Assembly (NCBI GenBank): GCA_039986595.1
Contig: JBDWQJ010000002.1
Location: 124,001 to 188,000 of the forward strand
From: Lentilitoribacter sp039986595
Lineage (GTDB): Bacteria; Pseudomonadota; Alphaproteobacteria; Rhizobiales; Rhizobiaceae
Direction of reading: 5' to 3'
Length of the DNA: 64,000 nt
In this document: positions 42,304-50,955 of the stretch, piece after piece
Layout of the letters: each line of letters begins with the position of its first letter
How positions within the stretch are numbered: the stretch's first letter is position 1
Made by a program: the position numbers and the translations under genes
Notes under the pieces: generated by a model
What the model saw: the letters and a program-made list of their open reading frames with translations, nothing else
What the model was told of the DNA's origin: nothing
Databases searched by the model: none

Positions 42304-43674
42304 ATGAATTTGAAAGCGACCAAATATCTAAAAACTGCAATCGGCTTTGCTGCGTTTATGGGAACCGCGAGCATATCCTTCGCGCAAGATACTGGCACGT
42401 TAAACGGTGAGGATCCAACCAAATCCTTAGAACAAAATCGTACGCAAACCGAAGCTGAATTAAATGCGCTGCAAAGTGAAACGGTGCAAATTACATCGAC
42501 GTTAAAACGTCTTGAAAATGACATTCAGTCCCTTAAAAAAGATCGTGATGCGCTAGAAACCAAATTAAGTACCGCTGAACAACGCCAAAATATATTGGAT
42601 GAGCGGATCGTCACGGGTGAGGAAAAACTCACCGAGCTTGAAGACCGCGAAGCCATTGTTAAAAGCTCTCTTCGCGAACGCAATAACGTGCTTGCGGAAG
42701 TATTAGCTGCATTACAAAGACTGGGTTCCAATCCGCCACCTGCGCTATTGGTTTCCCCAGAAGATGCACTATCATCAGTCAGAAGCGCAATCTTACTTGG
42801 CGCAGTTGTACCTGAAATTCGCTCTGAAACTCAAAAACTACTTACGGATTTGCAAGAGCTTGCGGATATTCGCACCGAAATCACCTCTGAACGCACACAA
42901 CTTGCTGCTGATTTGGACAAAAGCTTCAAAGAACAAGAAGAGCTCACAGCCCTGATCAAGGAAAAAGCAGCGCTTAATATTGCAAGTCTTACCCAACTTG
43001 AAAAAGAGCGAAAGCGCGCCAATGAACTCGAAGACAAATCCTCGGAGTTAAAGACAGTTGTCGCAGCTTTAACTACGGAAATCACATCTATTCGTGAAGC
43101 CGCAGAAATTGCGAGACTTGACAAGATTGAACGGCAAAAAAAGGCAGCGGAGCAATTAGCTCGTGCAAAAGAATTGGCTGAAGCTAGAATGCTCCCTAAT
43201 CAGGAACGCTTAATGCCCGCATATTCATTTGCAGCTCTGCAATCAACGCTGCAATTCCCCATTAATGGCGCGGTTGAAAAACGTTTTGGCGATAAAGATA
43301 ATTCAGGTCAAACCCTGCGCGGAATGCTAATCTCAGCAACCGAAAATGATCGGGTGCTTGCACCCGTTGATGGCTGGATCACTTATGCAGGTCCTTTTAG
43401 AACCTATGAAAACATTATCATCTTAAATGCTGGTGAGGGTTATCATATCGTTATGGCGGGGTTGGACCAACTGAAAGTCACCCAAGGACAATTCGTTATT
43501 TCCGGTGAACCAATCGCTACAATGGGTCGCGAAAGCTTTACCAATAATAGCGCTTTAACACTAGCGTCGGGCAAGCCAACGCTTTACATTGAACTTAGAA
43601 AAGATCAAACACCGATTGATTCTGCCCCCTGGTGGGCAAACATCGCTTTTGGAAGGGCAAGTAATGATACGTAA
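42304..43674 (+). CDS. envC: EnvC-like murein hydrolase activator
   Basis: 456 residues. Signal peptide (LKTAIGFAAFMGTASISFA, cleavage before Gln), a long coiled coil (about residues 35-290), then a LytM/M23 domain (about 315-450). The zinc-site residues of active M23 peptidases are absent: the usual HxGxD region reads LRGMLISA, the HL pair reads AGL, and HLHFE reads TLYIELR. It is therefore an activator of amidases, like E. coli EnvC, controlled by FtsEX (encoded at 6.8-8.5 kb). An in-frame TTG at 42277 is less likely. It overlaps ctpA by 11 nt. Confidence 0.88.
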   Translation: MNLKATKYLKTAIGFAAFMGTASISFAQDTGTLNGEDPTKSLEQNRTQTEAELNALQSETVQITSTLKRLENDIQSLKKDRDALETKLSTAEQRQNILDERIVTGEEKLTELEDREAIVKSSLRERNNVLAEVLAALQRLGSNPPPALLVSPEDALSSVRSAILLGAVVPEIRSETQKLLTDLQELADIRTEITSERTQLAADLDKSFKEQEELTALIKEKAALNIASLTQLEKERKRANELEDKSSELKTVVAALTTEITSIREAAEIARLDKIERQKKAAEQLARAKELAEARMLPNQERLMPAYSFAALQSTLQFPINGAVEKRFGDKDNSGQTLRGMLISATENDRVLAPVDGWITYAGPFRTYENIIILNAGEGYHIVMAGLDQLKVTQGQFVISGEPIATMGRESFTNNSALTLASGKPTLYIELRKDQTPIDSAPWWANIAFGRASNDT

Positions 43675-44986
43675 AATAACACTTCTCGCCTTAGGTATTT
43701 TTGTAGGTGCCGCAGCGACCAGTTTTGTGAAAACACAAGGCCTTTCCGCTGAAGCCGCTGGATCTGATACCTATCGACAAATCTCTATATTTGGCTCAGT
43801 GTTCGAGCGTATTCGCGCTGAATATGTCACACCACCAGATGAGAAAAAGCTCGTTCAAAGCGCAATCAGTGGCATGCTGTCATCGCTTGATCCGCATTCA
43901 AGCTATTTAGATCCCGATGCAGCAGGTGACATGCGCACACAGACCCGCGGTGAATTTGGTGGTCTTGGTATTGAAGTCACTATGGAAGATGAATTGGTGA
44001 AAGTTATTACACCAATTGATGACACACCTGCTGCAAAAGCTGGTGTTCTAGCTGGTGATTTTATTTCTGAGATTGACGGTGAACCAGTTCGCGGTCTGTC
44101 TTTAACCGATGCAGTTGATAAAATGCGTGGTCCGGTTAACACGCCAATTATTCTAACTATTCTTCGCCAAGGTGCTGACATGCCTCTTGAGATCGAAGTG
44201 GTTCGTGATGTTATCGCAATTAGAGCTGTGCGCTCTCGTGCTGAAGACGATATTGGCTATCTCCGCGTAATCTCATTTACTGAGAAAACATATGCGGATC
44301 TTGAAAAGGCTATTGAAAATCTCACTGATGAAATCGGTGAAGATAAGCTCAAGGGTTTTGTTTTAGATCTTCGTTTGAACCCGGGCGGACTATTAGATCA
44401 AGCGATCAGCGTTTCTGATGCATTCCTAGATCGTGGTGAAATTGTTTCAACACGTGGCAGAGACCCAGAAGAAGGTCGTCGTTTTAATGCCCGTCCTGGC
44501 GATTTAACAGGTGGCCTACCGCTAATTGTGATGGTCAATGGTGGTTCAGCGTCTGCATCTGAAATTGTTGCTGGTGCTTTACAAGATCACAAACGGGCAA
44601 CCATTTTGGGCACTCGCTCGTTTGGTAAAGGTTCTGTGCAAACAATTATCCCATTGCAAGAATTTGGTGCGCTTCGCCTAACAACAGCGCTTTACTACAC
44701 GCCATCTGGCACCTCGATCCAAGGCAAGGGCATTGAACCTGACATTAAGATCAATCAGCCAATCCCTGAAGAATTGCAAGGTCGTGTGCGCGCCTCAGGC
44801 GAATCTGAACTTCGTGGCCACATTCAAGGTCAAGAAGAAGACGAAGAAGGTTCAGGTTCAATTGCCTATGTGCCGCCAGATCCAAAGGATGATGAGCAAC
44901 TTGGACATGCGCTAAAACTTCTACGCGGCGAGATCCAAGATGATGCATTTCCACCACAAAAGGATCAGGCAAGCAACGCTAACTAA
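43664..44986 (+). CDS. ctpA: S41 carboxy-terminal processing protease
   Basis: 440 residues from ATG 43664, preceded by GGAAGGG inside envC. Signal anchor (KITLLALGIFVGAAATSFV), PDZ domain (FGGLGIEVTMEDELVKVITPIDDTPAAKAG), and S41 core with Ser297 in GGSASASEI and Lys322 in SFGKGSVQT. The Ser-Lys spacing of 25 equals that of E. coli Prc. Such proteases trim or degrade periplasmic proteins, including murein hydrolases, which fits coupling with envC. It ends with an acidic tail. Confidence 0.95.
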   Translation: MIRKITLLALGIFVGAAATSFVKTQGLSAEAAGSDTYRQISIFGSVFERIRAEYVTPPDEKKLVQSAISGMLSSLDPHSSYLDPDAAGDMRTQTRGEFGGLGIEVTMEDELVKVITPIDDTPAAKAGVLAGDFISEIDGEPVRGLSLTDAVDKMRGPVNTPIILTILRQGADMPLEIEVVRDVIAIRAVRSRAEDDIGYLRVISFTEKTYADLEKAIENLTDEIGEDKLKGFVLDLRLNPGGLLDQAISVSDAFLDRGEIVSTRGRDPEEGRRFNARPGDLTGGLPLIVMVNGGSASASEIVAGALQDHKRATILGTRSFGKGSVQTIIPLQEFGALRLTTALYYTPSGTSIQGKGIEPDIKINQPIPEELQGRVRASGESELRGHIQGQEEDEEGSGSIAYVPPDPKDDEQLGHALKLLRGEIQDDAFPPQKDQASNAN

Positions 44987-44997
44987 AACTGTTGCCC

Positions 44998-46248
44998 ATG
45001 CAATCAGATCTTAATCGCCCTCTTGGTCAAAATAACAAGCCAACGAGCAAAGCGAAAAACAAAAATAAGCCTGCCAACCAATACAAATGGTTGGCAGGTT
45101 TTGCTGTTGTTACAATCATTGCAGGCGCCAGCTTTGCAGCCTTTCACGAAGATCCACTAGAACAGAAATTAGTTGTCGCTACAAATGACACATCAGAATC
45201 CGAAATTGCATCTGATGCTGACATCAACACTGCTCAACAACGTGAAGATATTACGCTAAACAATGCGCAAAATACTGAACAAATCCAGCCTGGCATTATC
45301 GACCGGCAAGCGGGTAACTCCGGTGGTAATATTGAAACCATAACGACACCCGATGGATTAAGAGTTACAAAAATAACACCAAGTGTTCGTGACAACGATG
45401 GTGCTGTATTGCTAGATGCACCTGATCAACGTGGCCAAGATCCACATTTAGCCCATCTTCCAGACCCAAAAATTACCGAGGATACAGAGTTTGGACGCTT
45501 ACCCGTTTACGGACAAAACGGTGAACGCGCATTTGATATTTATGCAAGGCCTTGGTCTGGCACTCGCGGTGTGCGCATAGCCATTGTTGTAGGCGGTCTT
45601 GGATTGAGCCAAACCGGTTCAAACTACGCGATCGATACGCTTCCAGAGGATATCACGCTTGGCTTTGCAGGTAATGGCAACAGCTTGCAACGCTGGATGC
45701 AATCTGCACGTCGTAATGGACATGAAATCGTCTTACAAGTTCCTTTCGAACCTTTCGATTATCCCAACAACAATCCTGGACGCGGAACACTGGTGACTTC
45801 AAATGATCCTGTGTCAAATTTAAATCTGCTTCACGAGGCGATGGGCCGTATTACCAATTACACTGGTATCGGTAATTTTATGGGTGGTAGGTTTTTATCA
45901 GACCCTGAATCTCTTGAACCAGTCATGAGGGATATCGCAAGGCGCGGTATTTTATTTTTTGACGATGGTACATCCTCTCGATCACTAGCTGAAACATTTA
46001 CCAAAACGCTCGGCATTCCTTTTGTCGCCGCTGATCTAACACTGGACGTTAAAGCGGACAAAGGTCAGATATTGCAAAAGCTGGATGATTTAGAACGCAT
46101 AGCGAGACGGAATGGAACCGCGGTAGGAACAGCTACAGCATTTACCGATAGTGTTGATGCGATCGCCGAATGGAGTAACGAAGCTAAAGCACGCGGAATT
46201 GAAATCGTTGGATTGTCTGCACTCGCGACTAATCCAAACTCAAGATAA
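44998..46248 (+). CDS. divergent polysaccharide deacetylase (YibQ/DUF610) family protein
   Basis: 416 residues: a basic Asn/Lys-rich N-terminus, one TM segment (WLAGFAVVTIIAGASFAAFH, about 31-50), a disordered stretch to about 170, then a NodB-like barrel (RIAIVVGGLGLSQTGSNYAI; EIVLQVPFEPFDYPNNNPG; NFMGGRFLSD; ILFFDDGTSSRSLAE). YibQ-like proteins are periplasmic and regularly follow envC-ctpA, which suggests a role in wall remodelling; catalysis is unproved. A terminator-shaped hairpin lies inside codons 25-35. Confidence 0.88.
   Translation: MQSDLNRPLGQNNKPTSKAKNKNKPANQYKWLAGFAVVTIIAGASFAAFHEDPLEQKLVVATNDTSESEIASDADINTAQQREDITLNNAQNTEQIQPGIIDRQAGNSGGNIETITTPDGLRVTKITPSVRDNDGAVLLDAPDQRGQDPHLAHLPDPKITEDTEFGRLPVYGQNGERAFDIYARPWSGTRGVRIAIVVGGLGLSQTGSNYAIDTLPEDITLGFAGNGNSLQRWMQSARRNGHEIVLQVPFEPFDYPNNNPGRGTLVTSNDPVSNLNLLHEAMGRITNYTGIGNFMGGRFLSDPESLEPVMRDIARRGILFFDDGTSSRSLAETFTKTLGIPFVAADLTLDVKADKGQILQKLDDLERIARRNGTAVGTATAFTDSVDAIAEWSNEAKARGIEIVGLSALATNPNSR
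45070..45102 (+). terminator. terminator-shaped hairpin inside the yibQ-like coding sequence
   Basis: CCTGCCAACCA (45070-45080) and TGGTTGGCAGG (45088-45098) form a perfect 11-bp GC-rich stem with a 7-nt loop, followed by TTTT. It lies 72 nt downstream of the start codon and 84 nt after ctpA ends. In structure it is a rho-independent terminator, although it encodes the residues just before and in the TM segment. Confidence 0.5.
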
Positions 46249-46261
46249 TTTTAAACGAGAT

Positions 46262-46786
46262 ATGATGGTTAAAAAGATAAAAGCTGAAGACCTCCCCTAC
46301 CGCCCATGTGTTGGCATTATGGTGTTAAACTTAGATGGTTTGGTCTGGGCTGGGAAAAGAATTTCAAATAATGATCGTGATGAATATAAGGATGAACCAT
46401 TCAAGTGGCAGATGCCTCAAGGCGGCATAGACAAAGGTGAAGATCCAGAACCAGCATCATTGCGAGAGCTTTATGAAGAAACTGGTATGAAAAGCGTTGA
46501 ATTTATCGCAGAATCTCAAGACTGGCTAACTTATGACTTACCAGATGATCTCATCGGCGTAGGCCTTAAGGGTAAATATCGTGGTCAAAAACAAAAATGG
46601 TTTGTGTATCGTTTCATTGGAAATGAAAACGAAATACAAGTTAATCCGCCAGTTACGGGTGAAAAGGCTGAATTTGAGGAATGGGCATGGAAACCAATGG
46701 ATGAATTGCCAAAACTCATTGTTCCGTTCAAACGAAAGTTGTACGAGGACGTAGTAAATGAATTCTCTGAATGGGCGGGACAGTAA
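46262..46786 (+). CDS. rppH: RNA pyrophosphohydrolase
   Basis: Nudix hydrolase that removes pyrophosphate from mRNA 5' ends, priming decay by RNase E. 174 residues from ATG 46262 (an ATG at 46265 is also possible). Landmarks are YRPCVGIMVLNLDGLVWAGKR, the full Nudix box GGIDKGEDPEPASLRELYEETG, YDLPDDLIG and FKRKLYEDVV. It is 13 nt after the yibQ-like gene and directly abuts the PatB-type gene. Confidence 0.94.
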   Translation: MMVKKIKAEDLPYRPCVGIMVLNLDGLVWAGKRISNNDRDEYKDEPFKWQMPQGGIDKGEDPEPASLRELYEETGMKSVEFIAESQDWLTYDLPDDLIGVGLKGKYRGQKQKWFVYRFIGNENEIQVNPPVTGEKAEFEEWAWKPMDELPKLIVPFKRKLYEDVVNEFSEWAGQ

Positions 46787-47974
46787 ATGAAAGAATTTAG
46801 CGGGCAAATCGGCGACTTTGACGAAATCATCAATCGCGTAGGTACCCATTCAGATAAATGGGATTCAATGGAAACTAACTATGGTGTGTCTCCTGAAAAG
46901 GGGTTAGCCATGTGGGTTGCCGATATGGATTTCAAACCACCACTCTGCGCAACGGATGCTATCAAACGCATGGCCGATCACGGTATCTATGGTTATTTCG
47001 GTGATGATGCAGATTATAAATCCTCCATCATGTGGTGGATGAAAGAATGTCATAACTGGGCTATAAAATCAGAATGGATTTTCTCAACTAACGGTCTCGT
47101 CAATGGCACCGCTCTTTGTGTAGAGGCATTCACGGAAAAACATGATGGTGTTGTTCTATTTACCCCCGTTTACCATGCTTTTGCGCGCGTAATCCAAGCT
47201 GCTGACAGAACGGTGACTGAATGTCCGCTCGTAATTGAAAACGGCCGATACGTATTTGATTTCGACGCATATGAAAAATTATTAACTGGCAAAGAAACGA
47301 TGCTCATATTGTGCTCACCACATAATCCGGGTGGAACCGTGTGGATGCGTCAAGAGCTTGAAGCGTTAGCAGATTTTGCCATCAAACATAATCTAAAAAT
47401 CGTATCTGACGAGATCCATCATGATTTGATTATGCCAGGACAAATGCATATCCCTATGGCGAAAGTCGATAAAGACATTGCCGACAGGTTAATTATGATG
47501 ACAGCCCCTACCAAGACATTCAATATCGCCGGTTGTCACACAGGTAATGTCATAATTGAAGATAAGAAACTTCGTGCAACATTTGCCAAGACGATGAAAG
47601 CAACGGGCACATCCGCCAATGCCTTTGGCTTGCATATGACCGAAGCTGTATATTCTCCTGATGGGGCTTATTGGGTTGGTGCGCTTATGCGCTACATTGA
47701 TGAAAATGCGCGTATCTTTGATGAAGGCATTAATGAGATTAAGGGAGCGCAATCGATGAGTTTGCAATCAACCTATCTCTCTTGGGTCGATTTTACTGAA
47801 ACTGACCTTAGCCCAATGTATATCGCTGAACGCATTCAGGATGTGGCAGAAATTGCAGCAAGTCACGGGACAACATTTGGTAAGGGCGGTGAAAACTTCA
47901 TGCGGTTTAACATCGGCATGCCACGTTCACGCGTACAAGAAGCAGTCACAAGGCTACATAAAGCCTTCGCATAA
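46787..47974 (+). CDS. PatB/MalY-type PLP-dependent C-S lyase or aminotransferase
   Basis: 395 residues, fold type I. Substrate-side motif MWVADMDFKPP near the N-terminus, LILCSPHNPGGTVW, SDEIHHDLIMPG, and PLP Lys243 in TAPTKTFNIAGCHTGN. These match the MalY/PatB group, which cleaves cystathionine or other cysteine conjugates; some members act as aminotransferases. It starts directly after the rppH stop and ends before a bidirectional terminator. Confidence 0.88.
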   Translation: MKEFSGQIGDFDEIINRVGTHSDKWDSMETNYGVSPEKGLAMWVADMDFKPPLCATDAIKRMADHGIYGYFGDDADYKSSIMWWMKECHNWAIKSEWIFSTNGLVNGTALCVEAFTEKHDGVVLFTPVYHAFARVIQAADRTVTECPLVIENGRYVFDFDAYEKLLTGKETMLILCSPHNPGGTVWMRQELEALADFAIKHNLKIVSDEIHHDLIMPGQMHIPMAKVDKDIADRLIMMTAPTKTFNIAGCHTGNVIIEDKKLRATFAKTMKATGTSANAFGLHMTEAVYSPDGAYWVGALMRYIDENARIFDEGINEIKGAQSMSLQSTYLSWVDFTETDLSPMYIAERIQDVAEIAASHGTTFGKGGENFMRFNIGMPRSRVQEAVTRLHKAFA

Positions 47975-47978
47975 AACT

Positions 47979-48008
47979 AAAAAAGCCTCCTATATCGGAG
48001 GCTTTTTT
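47979..48008. terminator. bidirectional terminator between the PatB-type gene and atpC
   Basis: AAAAGCCTCC (47981-47990) and GGAGGCTTTT (47997-48006) form a 10-bp stem with a 6-nt loop, flanked by A-run and T-run. It lies 5 nt after the rightward stop and 27 nt after the leftward atpC stop, serving both convergent transcripts. Confidence 0.9.
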
Positions 48009-48034
48009 AATTGAAAATATAATCTTTTAGAAAA

Positions 48035-48430
48035 CTAGATCGCAGCTTTGAGATCTTCAAGCTGTGCCGCAAATGCAGACAATCTCGTTTTATCAGCATC
48101 AACTACAGCCGCTTCTGCAGCATCATTCGCAGCTTTGATACGATTATCAAGCTCATCAGCTTCCAATGCATCAACAGCAACAGCAGCTTCAGCTAAAAGT
48201 GTGCAACCAGTTGGAACGATATCAGCAAATCCGCCAAATACGACATACTTGCTAGAACCATCTGTACCTTCAACAGTAACAACACCAGGCTTAACTGTGC
48301 TCATTGTCGGCGCATGGTTTGCCATTACAGTCATTTCACCCTCAGAACCAGGAAGTACAACTGAGTTGACTTGAGCAGAAAGCAAAAGCTTTTCAGGAGA
48401 AACGAGTTCAAATGTAAATGTGTCAGCCAT
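48035..48430 (-). CDS. atpC: ATP synthase F1 subunit epsilon
   Basis: 131 residues. The N-terminal beta-sandwich (FTFELVSPEKLLLSAQVNSVVLPGSEGEMTVMANHAP, in pieces) couples the rotor to the c-ring; the C-terminal helices are Ala-rich. It is the last gene of atpHAGDC. The spacing after atpD is 82 nt, the largest in the operon. Confidence 0.95.
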   Translation of the reverse strand: MADTFTFELVSPEKLLLSAQVNSVVLPGSEGEMTVMANHAPTMSTVKPGVVTVEGTDGSSKYVVFGGFADIVPTGCTLLAEAAVAVDALEADELDNRIKAANDAAEAAVVDADKTRLSAFAAQLEDLKAAI

Positions 48431-48512
48431 GACAAAACGTCCAATTAGAAACGAGTAAAGTTTAAAACAATTAAGCTACGCGAAACACATTGTTCCGCGT
48501 AGCAAACTATAA

Positions 48513-50027
48513 TTAGGCAGCTTCAGCAGCCAATTTTTTTGCTTTTTCGATCGCCATGTCGATGCCACCAACCATGTAGAAAGCAGCTTCTGGAAGGTGA
48601 TCATATTCACCAGCAACCAAACCTTTGAATGAATTGATTGTATCTTGTAGATCAACCAACTGGCCAGGAGAACCAGTAAACACTTCAGCCACGAAGAATG
48701 GCTGTGACAAGAAGCGCTCAACCTTACGAGCACGTGCCACTGTTACTTTATCTTCCTCAGACAATTCATCCATACCCAAAATGGCAATGATGTCTTGCAA
48801 AGATTTATAACGCTGTAGGATTTCCTGAACAGAACGAGCAACTGCATAGTGCTCTTCACCAACGATTTGTGGATCAAGCATACGAGAGTTTGAATCGAGT
48901 GGATCCACCGCAGGGTAGATACCTTTTTCAGAAATCGCACGGTTCAACACTGTTTGCGCATCCAAGTGAGCAAATGTTGATGCAGGCGCCGGATCGGTCA
49001 AATCATCGGCAGGCACATAAACGGCTTGCACAGAAGTAATCGAACCTTTTGTCGTTGTCGTAATACGCTCTTGCATGGCGCCCATGTCAGTTGACAATGT
49101 TGGCTGATAACCCACCGCAGATGGAATACGGCCAAGTAGCGCTGACATTTCAGAACCAGCTTGTGTAAAGCGGAAGATGTTATCAACGAAGAACAACACG
49201 TCCTGACCTTCATCACGGAAGTGTTCCGCAATAGTTAGACCAGTTAGAGCAACACGAGCACGCGCACCTGGAGGTTCGTTCATCTGACCAAACACGAGAG
49301 AACATTTAGAACCTTCGCCGCCGCCTTCAACGTTCACGCCTGATTCAATCATCTCATGGTAAAGATCGTTACCCTCACGAGTACGCTCACCAACACCAGC
49401 AAACACTGAGTAACCACCGTGTGCTTTCGCGATGTTGTTGATCAACTCTTGAATAAGAACTGTTTTACCCACACCAGCACCACCAAAGAGGCCAATTTTA
49501 CCACCACGTGCGTATGGCGCTAGCAAATCAACAACTTTAATACCAGTTACAAGAATTTCAGCTTCTGTAGACTGCTCAGAGAAATCAGGTGCTTCTTGGT
49601 GAATACCACGACGAGCTTTTGTCTTAACAGGGCCAGCATCATCCACTGGCTCACCGATCACGTTCAAAATACGACCAAGTGTTTCATCACCAACTGGGAC
49701 CATGATGGCTTCGCCCGTATCAGTCACTTCCTGACCACGAACAAGACCTTCTGTGGAATCCATCGCAATTGTACGAACCGTGTTTTCACCCAAGTGCTGA
49801 GCAACTTCAAGAACAAGGCGGTTGCCCACGTTCTCTGTTTCAAGAGCACTTAGAATTTTTGGGAGTGGACCATCAAATGATACGTCAACCACCGCGCCGA
49901 TAACCTGCGTAACTTTACCAACTTGGCCAGCAGCAACTTTTTTAGTTGCTGCAGCTTTTTTAGCTGGTGCACGTTTCGCTGGCGCTTTTTTTGCTGCGGT
50001 CGCTTTTGTCGTCGCTGCTTTTGCCAT
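48513..50027 (-). CDS. atpD: ATP synthase F1 subunit beta with Lys/Ala-rich N-terminal extension
   Basis: 504 residues. Catalytic subunit: Walker A GGAGVGKTVL, catalytic Glu in VFAGVGERTREGND, Walker B DVLFFVDNIFRF. The first 35 residues are almost only Ala, Lys, Thr and Pro and precede the normal start VGKVTQVIGAVVDV. Such extensions occur in Brucella and related Hyphomicrobiales. AGAGG lies about 9 nt before the ATG at 50027, so the extended form is what is translated. Confidence 0.97.
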   Translation of the reverse strand: MAKAATTKATAAKKAPAKRAPAKKAAATKKVAAGQVGKVTQVIGAVVDVSFDGPLPKILSALETENVGNRLVLEVAQHLGENTVRTIAMDSTEGLVRGQEVTDTGEAIMVPVGDETLGRILNVIGEPVDDAGPVKTKARRGIHQEAPDFSEQSTEAEILVTGIKVVDLLAPYARGGKIGLFGGAGVGKTVLIQELINNIAKAHGGYSVFAGVGERTREGNDLYHEMIESGVNVEGGGEGSKCSLVFGQMNEPPGARARVALTGLTIAEHFRDEGQDVLFFVDNIFRFTQAGSEMSALLGRIPSAVGYQPTLSTDMGAMQERITTTTKGSITSVQAVYVPADDLTDPAPASTFAHLDAQTVLNRAISEKGIYPAVDPLDSNSRMLDPQIVGEEHYAVARSVQEILQRYKSLQDIIAILGMDELSEEDKVTVARARKVERFLSQPFFVAEVFTGSPGQLVDLQDTINSFKGLVAGEYDHLPEAAFYMVGGIDMAIEKAKKLAAEAA

Positions 50028-50051
50028 GTTTATTAACCTCTTTATATCGAC

Positions 50052-50930
50052 TTAGAGTGCTTCTGCACCCGAGATAATCTCAATGAGTTCTTTAGTAATT
50101 TGTGCTTGACGTTGGCGGTTGTAGCTCATCGTCAATTTGTCAATCATATCACCCGCATTACGCGTCGCATTGTCCATTGCGCTCATCTTAGCGCCCATTT
50201 CACCCGCAACATTTTCAAGCAATGCGCGGAGAATTTGAACTTTGATGTTACGCGGAATAATGTCTTCCAAGATCTCATTCGCATCAGGCTCATAGTCATA
50301 AGCTGCATCAGAACCTTGCGCATCATCTTCCGACGCTTCGATTTTTGCAGGAATAAGCTGTTGAGCTGTTGGGATTTGAGAAATCACAGATTTAAATTCT
50401 GAATAGAACAATGTGCAAACGTCGAATTCGCCAGCATTAAACAATGTCGAAATACGGTTCGCAATGTCTTCAGCATTGGCAAAACCAATGTTTTTAACCT
50501 CACGCAAGTCTACACGATCAAGAATTAAACTATCGAACTCACGCTTGAGCTGATCATAACCCTTTTTACCAACACAAAGGATTTTAACGTCCTTACCTTG
50601 GCTCTGTAGTTCCTTGACTTGAAGGCGAGCAAATCGAGCAATTTGAGTATTAAAACCACCACAAAGACCACGTTCAGCAGTACAAACTACAAGCAAATGG
50701 ACATCGTCCTTGCCTGTACCTGCCATCAAACGCGGCGCATCATCACCACTTACTGCACCGGAAATATTTGCCATCACAGATGCCATGCGCTCTGAGTAAG
50801 GGCGCGCAGCTTCCGCAGCTTCTTGTGCACGACGCAGTTTAGCAGCCGCCACCATTTGCATGGCTTTGGTGATCTTCTGCGTCGCCTTCACTGAGGCAAT
50901 CCGGTTTTTCAGATCCTTTAAAGAAGGCAT
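50052..50930 (-). CDS. atpG: ATP synthase F1 subunit gamma
   Basis: 292 residues. Central stalk: N-terminal helix PSLKDLKNRIASVKATQKITKAMQMVAAAKLRRAQ (in pieces), ERGLCGGFN, and the C-terminal helix MDNATRNAGDMIDKLTMSYNRQRQAQITKELIEI. Start ATG 50930 with AAGGAC. It is between atpA and atpD, as usual. Confidence 0.96.
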   Translation of the reverse strand: MPSLKDLKNRIASVKATQKITKAMQMVAAAKLRRAQEAAEAARPYSERMASVMANISGAVSGDDAPRLMAGTGKDDVHLLVVCTAERGLCGGFNTQIARFARLQVKELQSQGKDVKILCVGKKGYDQLKREFDSLILDRVDLREVKNIGFANAEDIANRISTLFNAGEFDVCTLFYSEFKSVISQIPTAQQLIPAKIEASEDDAQGSDAAYDYEPDANEILEDIIPRNIKVQILRALLENVAGEMGAKMSAMDNATRNAGDMIDKLTMSYNRQRQAQITKELIEIISGAEAL

Positions 50931-50955
50931 CCGTATCGTCCTTAGTTTAGCCTAA

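Noticed and set aside
43589..43663. Longer N-terminus of ctpA
   Set aside because: It lies inside envC and precedes a clear signal anchor that starts at ATG 43664 with its own ribosome binding site.
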